Of a DNA stretch of 49,940 bases, positions 24,641 to 31,783 are shown piece by piece. Source of the DNA: an uncultured Bacteroidales bacterium (GTDB lineage Bacteria; Bacteroidota; Bacteroidia; Bacteroidales; FEN-979); NCBI GenBank assembly GCA_903945175.1, contig CAJAUM010000072.1, forward strand, positions 1 to 49,940, written 5' to 3'. Position 1 is the stretch's first letter. Each line of letters opens with the position of its first letter. The notes under the pieces were generated by a model. That model had not been told where the DNA came from, did no database searches, and saw nothing but the letters and a program-made list of their open reading frames with translations. Both the position numbers and the translations under genes were made by a program.

Positions 24641-25603
24641 ATGGCAGAAATGATCGTGGAGCCCATCGAAAAATATGGACTTACCAAAGCATCGCGTCCC
24701 AAAACCCTTTTCTCAAAAATAGGCATCGTTGGCTGTGGCAATGTAGGACAGGATTTGGCTATCACTGCATCAAAACATGGAATTGAGGTTGTGTTTCTCG
24801 AACGCGATGAGGAGTTAATCCAACATGCATTTGCGGAGATCAAGAAGGCGCTGAACCATCAGATAAATCACTGGGGACTAACACCTGGAGAAAAAACAGC
24901 CATCCTTTCACTGATCAGGGGAACCCTTGTGTATTCTGATTTTCATGATTGTGACCTGGTTATTGAGACCATTAAAATGAAGCAGGGGCAATCAGGCTAT
25001 GAGATGCGAAAAGAGGTGTTCTTAAACATTGAAAAAGAGGTGAGAAAGACGTGCATTATTGCAACAAATTCCTCTACCATCGCGGTTACTGAATTGAGTT
25101 CTGAGCTGAAACATAAAGAGCGTTGTGTCAGTCTTCACATTTCCACTACAGCCCCTGGCGCGAGTGTTGTGGAACTTGCAAAAGGGCTTCACACCTCAGA
25201 CGAGGCCTATGATAAGGTGATCAAGTTTGTAAAATTAATTGAAAAAATCGCCATCCCCGTAACGGAATCTCCCGGGCTGGTGAGCGTAAGGCTTTTTGTA
25301 GTGTTGCTGAACGAGGCCTGTGCAACACTCATGGAGGGGGTGAGTTCAATGGAAAACATTGACCTGACCATGCGTTCCTCTTTTAACATGCCCCTGGGGC
25401 CCTTCGAGTTTGCCGATAAAGTAGGACTGGATAAGATCGTTCGTTGGATGAAAAATCTTTACAGTGAATTCGGATCGTCGCGTTATATCGCATCTCCCAT
25501 GATAAAAAAACTTGTCAGGGCAAACAGGCTCGGAAGGATCACCGGCATCGGATTCTATAAATATGATATTGAAGGAAACAAGGTTACAGAAGAAACACTA
25601 TGA
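24641..25603 (+). CDS. 3-hydroxyacyl-CoA dehydrogenase family protein
   Basis: 320 residues. The NAD-binding Rossmann motif is IGIVGCGNVGQDLA (about residues 26-39). The catalytic region has CVSLHISTTAPGASVVELAKG: the His of the usual H-F-F-N-P motif is kept, but FFNP is replaced by ISTTAPG. The C-terminal domain has NEACATLMEGVSSMENIDLTMRSSFNMPLGPFEFADKVGLD, typical of 3-hydroxybutyryl-CoA dehydrogenases. The expected reaction is oxidation of an L-3-hydroxyacyl-CoA with NAD(P). The altered motif suggests a changed substrate. Its stop overlaps the acetate kinase start (ATGA, 25600-25603), pointing to a shared fermentation step. Confidence 0.8.
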   Translation: MAEMIVEPIEKYGLTKASRPKTLFSKIGIVGCGNVGQDLAITASKHGIEVVFLERDEELIQHAFAEIKKALNHQINHWGLTPGEKTAILSLIRGTLVYSDFHDCDLVIETIKMKQGQSGYEMRKEVFLNIEKEVRKTCIIATNSSTIAVTELSSELKHKERCVSLHISTTAPGASVVELAKGLHTSDEAYDKVIKFVKLIEKIAIPVTESPGLVSVRLFVVLLNEACATLMEGVSSMENIDLTMRSSFNMPLGPFEFADKVGLDKIVRWMKNLYSEFGSSRYIASPMIKKLVRANRLGRITGIGFYKYDIEGNKVTEETL

Positions 25604-26817
25604 ACATACTCGTATTAAACTGCGGAAGCTCCTCCATAAAATACCAGCTTCTCAATATTGAAAGTCAACGGCTTTTTGCAAAAGGGGTTGTCGAAAAAGT
25701 GGGGTTGAAGGGTTCGTTCCTGAAGCATAAAAAAGAGAACGGGGACAAGGTGAAGTTGGAGGGTGAGGTCATTGACCACCTCACAGGAATTGAATATTTG
25801 CTTGGCGTACTGATAAGCAAAGAACATGGCTGTATCAGCCAGTTATCGGAGATCAATGCGGTGGGTCACAGAATGGTACATGGAGGGGAGCGTTTCCAGG
25901 GGAGCTGCCTGATCACGGAGGAGACGCTCAAAGATTTCAAGGCTTGCATCCCCCTTGCGCCGCTTCACAATCCTGCGAATCTGAAAGGCGTAAGGGCCAT
26001 GCAGCATTTGCTGCCCGATGTGCCCCAGGTGGCGGTATTCGACACGGCTTTTCACCAGACAATGCCTGCCTATGCCTATATGTATGCGCTCCCCTATTCG
26101 CTTTATAAGAAATATGGCATCCGGCGTTATGGTTTTCATGGCACAAGCCATTACTATGTTGCACGACGCGCCTGTGAGATTTTGGGTGTTCCCATAGAAT
26201 CGATGAAGATCATTACCTGTCACCTGGGAAATGGCACCTCCATGGCAGCGATCAAAAATGGAAAATCGATTGATACCTCCATGGGGCTTACACCGGTTGA
26301 AGGGCTGATCATGGGAACCCGAACCGGGGATATGGATCTGGGTGTGCTCACCTATGTGATGGAAAAGGAGGAGCTGAACATCACTGTTGCCAGTACCCTC
26401 GTTAACAAGCACAGCGGGATGCTTGGTGTTACCGGTGTTTCATCCGACATGCGGGAAATCGAAAAGGAGGCGGAAGCCGGGAATGAAAGAGCCATACTGG
26501 GGCTGGATATGTTTCGTTACAGGATCAAGAAATATATCGGGGCCTATTCGGCTGCGCTTGGCGGGCTGGACCTGCTCATATTCACCGGCGGAATAGGGGA
26601 GAACGACCCGGTAACACGTGAAAAATGCTGCACAGAAATGGAATATCTGGGGCTGGTGTTTGACCATCAGAAAAATTCCGGCGTCAAAGGCAAAGAGATG
26701 ATGCTGAGCAAGCAGGAATCAAGGGTGAAGGTGATGACGATTCCGACCAACGAAGAGCTGGTCATTGCCGAACACACCTACCGGATCATCTCCGAATTAT
26801 CTGTGATGCCTGATTGA
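25600..26817 (+). CDS. ackA: Acetate kinase
   Basis: 405 residues, full length for the family. Signatures: NILVLNCGSSSIKYQLL at the N-terminus (acetate kinase signature 1), GHRMVHGGE, VAVFDTAFHQTMP, YGFHGTSHYYV, CHLGNGTSMAAI, GTRTGDMDLGVL and FTGGIGENDPVTRE. It transfers phosphate between acetyl phosphate and ADP, making ATP in mixed-acid fermentation. Phosphotransacetylase (pta), the usual partner, is not nearby. Instead the gene is translationally coupled to a 3-hydroxyacyl-CoA dehydrogenase. The FDTAFHQTMP and GHRMVHGGE motifs argue for acetate rather than butyrate kinase. Confidence 0.95.
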   Translation: MNILVLNCGSSSIKYQLLNIESQRLFAKGVVEKVGLKGSFLKHKKENGDKVKLEGEVIDHLTGIEYLLGVLISKEHGCISQLSEINAVGHRMVHGGERFQGSCLITEETLKDFKACIPLAPLHNPANLKGVRAMQHLLPDVPQVAVFDTAFHQTMPAYAYMYALPYSLYKKYGIRRYGFHGTSHYYVARRACEILGVPIESMKIITCHLGNGTSMAAIKNGKSIDTSMGLTPVEGLIMGTRTGDMDLGVLTYVMEKEELNITVASTLVNKHSGMLGVTGVSSDMREIEKEAEAGNERAILGLDMFRYRIKKYIGAYSAALGGLDLLIFTGGIGENDPVTREKCCTEMEYLGLVFDHQKNSGVKGKEMMLSKQESRVKVMTIPTNEELVIAEHTYRIISELSVMPD

Positions 26818-26830
26818 GCCCCAAAACCGG

Positions 26831-29068
26831 TTACTCCGGATCGGGGGAGCTATCAGAACCACTGGAATCATCAGAACCACTGGAACCATCATACCCGCTG
26901 GAATCATCATACCCGCTGGAATCATCAGACCCTTCGGAATCATCCTGCACACCTTCTCCATCATTGTCCGTATTGTCATTGTCATCCTGAATTCCAGGGG
27001 TATTATCATCCTGATCATCCGATACATTATCACCACTCCCATCGGGATCATTCGGATCATCCGATACATTATCACCACTCCCATCAGGATCATTCGGATC
27101 ATCTGATACATTATCACCACTCCCATCGGGATCATTCGGATCATCCGATAAATCCTGGTCGGCATCCATAAGGTCATCAGGATATTCAGATGGATCATAA
27201 CTCATGTCATCCAGATCTTCCAAATCAGAAAGACTTTCCGTTTCACCAGCATCTAGGCCCTCATAGACATTCACAGTCGTGCTGTTGTCGATATAGGTTG
27301 AAGAGCTGTAGGATGAGTAGCTTGAACCATAATAACTACCGTAATAACCACTATACCCATAATAGCCACCCCAATAGCCCCCATATGGACGGTAATATGA
27401 CGGGCCCCACCAACTGTCGAGAAATATACTCGCAACACTCAGCCCGACTGAGAACATGCTCATCGATATGGTATAGCCGATACTCCACCCTATCCAGGGA
27501 TCATAGCCCATGCCATAACCAAATGTCGAGGGCCGGGGATAATAAACGGGTCCGTTATTGGGATAAGAGATCCCGGTGCCGTACACCACAGTCGGGCCAT
27601 AAACATAATTGCTTGTATACCCGGCGGTGTAACCCACATAAACCACTTCGGGCTTGACTTCATAAATCCGTACATACTTCACGTTGTAGGCGGGATCGTC
27701 AGGCGGGATCTTCTGGATCTCATCCGGGACGGAGGTTGCAACCTGCCATGGTCCTTCAGGTCCCTTCCCGGTGAACCAAACCCCGTTATCACAAACGAAA
27801 TATTGATCCTTGTATAGCAGGATGGTGCTGGAGGTGTTCGAGCCACGCGCCAGGTCGGTTCCTTTGATCTTTTCAAATTTTGGATCACCATCCCATTTTA
27901 CCTCGGTTTTGGCTTTCTTTCGGTTCACGGCAGCGGTCTTTGGTATCTGGGCATCCAGCAGCGCATCCTCCGCCATATAAGTCCCTGCGACACTGGCCAG
28001 TACAATCCCTGGTTTTGAATCTCTCGGGATCCTCGCAAAATCGGCGGGAAGTTTATCAGATTCCGTGTAAACCCAGGGGCCGGTGAGGGCCGGAGAGCTG
28101 TACCACCTCCCCGAAAGCAGGACATAAAAAAGTTTCTGATCTTTGTCCCTCAGGATGTTATTATCCGAATTGGTCATGTAACGCAGCTTTGTTCCCTTGA
28201 TATCGGTGTACTTTGGTTCACCCTTTGACTGGATCAGTTCAGCTGGCTTTGTGCGAACAATAATCGCAGGAGGATCTGCAGCTGCAGTGTCAGGTGCTTT
28301 CTGTTGAGCCTGTTGCGATTTTTTACCCGATTTTTCCTTTTCCGACTTCAAAGAATCATAAAAACGCTGCACTCCGGCCGATGGCTGGCTTACAGTTGCC
28401 CAGGGGGAGCTCACCGGGTCGGAAGAGCGGTACCAGGATTCTCCCAACAGGAGGTAATAGCTTTTCTCGCCGCCATCCATCAAAACATAAAACGGGGTGT
28501 TTATCGCTCTTTTTATTCCATCCTCACCGGTCTCTTTCCATACCGGGTCGCCATCAAAGAGTACCAACGCCGAATTTTGTTTAACAAAGATGATCTCCGG
28601 CGGATCATTTTTAAAACTGGATGTGGAGGCCGTCGCTTCACGCACCATGTTAATGGATGATTTTATCTCGTCGGTTGGCAACTCCATTTTCCAGCCGGAC
28701 GCCTCCTTTTCAAGGATGTATCTGAACCTTTTTACACGTGACGGGTCAAGCGTATCAATCCCGGGAAACCGAACATTTACCAGTTTTAAATTCAGCACAC
28801 TGCATATGCCTTTGGTTTTGTCGGTGCGGGTGTGTGCTTTAATCCACATCACCCCAAAAACAGGCGATTTGCTTTTATTGACCACAATGGAGATGGCCGA
28901 CTTGAGGTACAGCGTAGTATCTCCATCCATTGAATCTGCCTGAGGTTGATAGGCGACCACCTTGGCCCAATCCGTAGCAACTTTCTTAGGCCAGGTTGAC
29001 TGGGCTTTAATTGCCGATGGCAGTATCAAAAGGGCAGCGATTAAAAATAAAATGTTCCGGTTTCTCAT
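26831..29068 (-). CDS. Exported protein of the 'carbohydrate-binding family V/XII' type with an acidic repeat tail
   Basis: 745 residues. Signal peptide to about 22 (AIKAQ). Residues about 25-540 match, from memory, large proteins annotated 'carbohydrate-binding family V/XII': KNDPPEIIFVKQNSALVLFDG, repeated GRWYSSPALTGPWVYTE / GVWFTGKGPEGPWQVAT units, VYVGYTAGYTSNYVYGPTVVYGTG, and a Gly/Tyr/Pro-rich part (YYPRPSTFGYGMGYDPWIGW). Next is a Tyr/Gly/Ser-rich stretch, then from about 625 a highly acidic tail with three tandem 14-residue repeats SDDPNDPDGSGDNV and Ser/Asp/Gly repeats to the end. The DPNDPDGSGD units resemble calcium-binding loops. No T9SS domain. Function unknown. Confidence 0.65.
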   Translation of the reverse strand: MRNRNILFLIAALLILPSAIKAQSTWPKKVATDWAKVVAYQPQADSMDGDTTLYLKSAISIVVNKSKSPVFGVMWIKAHTRTDKTKGICSVLNLKLVNVRFPGIDTLDPSRVKRFRYILEKEASGWKMELPTDEIKSSINMVREATASTSSFKNDPPEIIFVKQNSALVLFDGDPVWKETGEDGIKRAINTPFYVLMDGGEKSYYLLLGESWYRSSDPVSSPWATVSQPSAGVQRFYDSLKSEKEKSGKKSQQAQQKAPDTAAADPPAIIVRTKPAELIQSKGEPKYTDIKGTKLRYMTNSDNNILRDKDQKLFYVLLSGRWYSSPALTGPWVYTESDKLPADFARIPRDSKPGIVLASVAGTYMAEDALLDAQIPKTAAVNRKKAKTEVKWDGDPKFEKIKGTDLARGSNTSSTILLYKDQYFVCDNGVWFTGKGPEGPWQVATSVPDEIQKIPPDDPAYNVKYVRIYEVKPEVVYVGYTAGYTSNYVYGPTVVYGTGISYPNNGPVYYPRPSTFGYGMGYDPWIGWSIGYTISMSMFSVGLSVASIFLDSWWGPSYYRPYGGYWGGYYGYSGYYGSYYGSSYSSYSSSTYIDNSTTVNVYEGLDAGETESLSDLEDLDDMSYDPSEYPDDLMDADQDLSDDPNDPDGSGDNVSDDPNDPDGSGDNVSDDPNDPDGSGDNVSDDQDDNTPGIQDDNDNTDNDGEGVQDDSEGSDDSSGYDDSSGYDGSSGSDDSSGSDSSPDPE
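27021..27146 (-). repeat. Three tandem 42-bp repeats coding for SDDPNDPDGSGDNV
   Basis: Units at 27021-27062, 27063-27104 and 27105-27146 differ at only a few bases. Each encodes 14 residues with alternating Asp and Gly in the acidic tail of the protein at 26831-29068. Copy number could vary between strains. Confidence 0.9.
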
Positions 29069-29148
29069 GCGTTTACTGGATTAAGAATTTGAATGACGAT
29101 TTTAATTTCAAAACCAAATTGAAGAAAATTATGTTGCGCTGTTCATGC

Positions 29149-31773
29149 TCATTTGATGATGGATATCTTTACATGATTCAGGTGCTGGTTGCTGTCCCTG
29201 ACCGTGGCAATATAGATTCCGGCCGGAAATCCTGAGAGATCCATGCGATAGGGATCAGAACCTGTCGAAGCACTCTTTTGATGGTAAACTGTGCTTCCCA
29301 TCATGTTCCGGATGATGATCTCTGAAGTTTGTCCTTTAGCATCCCCATTTGCGAGATAGACGATCCCGGATGAAGGGTTCGGGTATACTGCCAGGGTGGA
29401 GGAGGGATCTGATTCTTCGATTCCCAGCGCATTCTTGCTGATGTTGATCTCCAGCTGGTACATTCCTGTCTGGGCCAAAAAATTGGTTCTCACAAAGAAG
29501 AAGAGGTCACCCCCCTTTAGGGCCGTGAACTCTGCGGGGGCTGAATTACTGCAGGGCGACTTATATATTGTATCTGGTGGGGATTTAAAATCCCACAAAC
29601 CTTTGAGAGGGTAAGAAAGGGTTGTATCATCCTCTGAATTTTCTAGACTGGCTGTTCCATGGTAGGAGTACCCCATCGGAAGCTTAATTATATAATAATC
29701 GATATCTTTCGCAATATGGCAATTGGCGTTAATGATTATTTTTTCATTTTTTCCTGAAAAAGAGGGCGTAAATACGTATGCGCTATCTTCTGCGTTGTTG
29801 GGCTCATATTTGTCGGCCGCGAGCGGGATGGCATTGACCTGCACCTTTACCGGGTTTTGAAAGCCTGTAGAGCCTATCAGATCATATTCTGCCGTGCCCG
29901 AAGGTTTATACCACAGGGAGAGCAGGTAGCTTCCGGCCGGGACAGGGATCCTTGCCGTGCTGAAGGTCAGCTCTCCTGACGAAGATCCTGCAGAGAGGTT
30001 GAAATTGCTCTTTTGAGCAAGAGAATACAAATAATTTCCATCAATGTCATGAATCGCAAGGTTGAGCGTACCGGAAAAACTCTGGCTCCCGATGTTCCTG
30101 ATCTCCAGTTTCACAGTGGCAGCCTTGCCCTCTGTAAGCGGTGTACCTGGAAGGATAGTCATCACGGAAGCCATTTCAAGAAGGTCGGGATTGATTACTT
30201 CCACCAACGGGAAATTGGCGTAGTTGAGTGTGTCATTTACTTCTATCCAGTCGTCACCAGCAGCACTGTACATAATGCCTATCATGTATTTTCCGGGAAG
30301 CATATTTGGCAGGCCACTATTTTTGAAGGTGATATATTGAAAGTCCTCCCCGCGCAAAATCGTAATAGGATTCATGATCTCAACAAAGCCAATACGCACC
30401 TGGTTGGTGTCGAAAATGGCTGCACCGAGTTTCCCTTGAAAATCGGTCTTACCATTGTTACGGATGCCGGTCATAAGGGAGATGGAATCATTGTAAGGAA
30501 TAACATTCGAAATGAGTGCGCCCGGGATACTCAGGTTCAGATTGTAATAGGTTCTCTGACCGGGCCGGACCCCTTTGATAATTTCCTCTCCGCATTTATA
30601 GTCTTCTCCGTCAGGCGCATTGGGGTTAAGTTTATTGATCTCGAAGTAGGTGTCAGGCTCCCCTCCCCATCCCCAGTTAAAATGAAACTTTCCGGTATTA
30701 TCGTATCCGTCGCAAACAAACGCGTGGCCCTCTTTTGTAGGCGTAAATGCCGCATAGATTACCGGAAGCCTGGCATCGAGATCTTCTTTTAGAAAGGCAG
30801 TCCATTCTTCATCGGTATAACCTATCCGATGAAGGGGTCTCAGGGAAGGGTCATAGCCAAAATATTTCTTTAGCGCATTGGCTATACATGGCTGGTCGTT
30901 ATCTGCAGTCACAGCGCCTGAACTACCTCCATCGGCCGTTATCCCGTATGTCATTTCAATCGAAACACCACAATGATACATCAGGGTGGCAACAGCATTA
31001 ACAGCCACAGTATCGGTGTTTTTATCCAAAATTTCCGGCATTTTTTCCCATTTATACGTAGTTGCGCCGAAGTTGGCCGGCAGAGTACCATATTTTTCTG
31101 TATCATATTTATAATAACCGGTTCCCTTCTTGGGATAATTATGATATTTCATCAACATGGCCATAGCCGTTGCAGCGCATCCTGTTACAGTCTGGACTTT
31201 TTTTCCTGTTGAATCTTTGCCCCATGGGCATTTGTTGTTATAATAAGGATCCTGAGCCCAGCGTAAATTAACCATGGGTTCAACCGCTTTGACGCTCTTG
31301 TTGGAAAGATCCGATTTGCCCACTGTTGTAGCCAGGTCATGCCAGGCCGATTCAATTTCAGGTGTTGCCTGTAGTTTTTGAGCTACCGCTCGTTCAATCT
31401 GCCCTTGATAGTTTCTTAGCCAGTATTCCGCTCCCGGGGCTATGTTGGCCGGTGAAAAACTTCCTTCCATGGAATACGCCAGCACGGGAATTACGATGTC
31501 GTCACCTGAAACGATGACGAAACCGGGAGTGGCTGTAAAATTGAAAACGTAAAAGGCGGGGGCTGCCTTTGTTTTGGCATCCTGGCCTGTTTTCAGATCG
31601 TTTGAAGTACAGACCAACACCGGTGTTGGCAAGGCCTTGAGCTGGTTTTTGCCGAGCCGGCCTGCAAAGAAATTACCGGCGACTTTTCCGGCATTACGCT
31701 CTTCAACCTGTTTTGCACTGGCATGCCAGGATAATGCGGTTGAGAGAAACAATAAAATAATGAGTCTTTTCAT
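29149..31773 (-). CDS. C10-family (streptopain-like) cysteine peptidase with T9SS sorting domain
   Basis: 874 residues. Signal peptide to about 21 (ASA). Residues about 22-160 are the inhibitory propeptide (YVFNFTATPGFVIVSGDD). The catalytic domain has Cys199 in TVTGCAATAMAMLMKYH and His350 in EGHAFVCDGYD, followed by FNWGWGG. This is the SpeB/prevotellain (C10) arrangement: a secreted zymogen that digests proteins. After about 410, beta-sandwich domains follow (KLEIRNIGSQSFSGTL), then a T9SS type A domain (LAVYPNPSSGIVYLAN, PAGIYIATV, HVKISIIK). It lies 10 bases after the BNR gene stop, so it is cotranscribed with it. The leader AACTCATTGTTTATGAAAAG is close to that of the upstream gene. Confidence 0.9.
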   Translation of the reverse strand: MKRLIILLFLSTALSWHASAKQVEERNAGKVAGNFFAGRLGKNQLKALPTPVLVCTSNDLKTGQDAKTKAAPAFYVFNFTATPGFVIVSGDDIVIPVLAYSMEGSFSPANIAPGAEYWLRNYQGQIERAVAQKLQATPEIESAWHDLATTVGKSDLSNKSVKAVEPMVNLRWAQDPYYNNKCPWGKDSTGKKVQTVTGCAATAMAMLMKYHNYPKKGTGYYKYDTEKYGTLPANFGATTYKWEKMPEILDKNTDTVAVNAVATLMYHCGVSIEMTYGITADGGSSGAVTADNDQPCIANALKKYFGYDPSLRPLHRIGYTDEEWTAFLKEDLDARLPVIYAAFTPTKEGHAFVCDGYDNTGKFHFNWGWGGEPDTYFEINKLNPNAPDGEDYKCGEEIIKGVRPGQRTYYNLNLSIPGALISNVIPYNDSISLMTGIRNNGKTDFQGKLGAAIFDTNQVRIGFVEIMNPITILRGEDFQYITFKNSGLPNMLPGKYMIGIMYSAAGDDWIEVNDTLNYANFPLVEVINPDLLEMASVMTILPGTPLTEGKAATVKLEIRNIGSQSFSGTLNLAIHDIDGNYLYSLAQKSNFNLSAGSSSGELTFSTARIPVPAGSYLLSLWYKPSGTAEYDLIGSTGFQNPVKVQVNAIPLAADKYEPNNAEDSAYVFTPSFSGKNEKIIINANCHIAKDIDYYIIKLPMGYSYHGTASLENSEDDTTLSYPLKGLWDFKSPPDTIYKSPCSNSAPAEFTALKGGDLFFFVRTNFLAQTGMYQLEINISKNALGIEESDPSSTLAVYPNPSSGIVYLANGDAKGQTSEIIIRNMMGSTVYHQKSASTGSDPYRMDLSGFPAGIYIATVRDSNQHLNHVKISIIK

Positions 31774-31783
31774 AAACAATGAG

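Noticed and set aside
27021-27146. The regular 42-bp units as a possible CRISPR-like array
   Set aside because: There are no spacers; the units are directly adjacent and in frame within a coding sequence.
26797-27198. A 133-codon minus-strand frame with MIRMIPMGVVIMY repeats
   Set aside because: Its repeats come from the 42-bp units of the acidic tail read in another frame, with no independent start signal or family.
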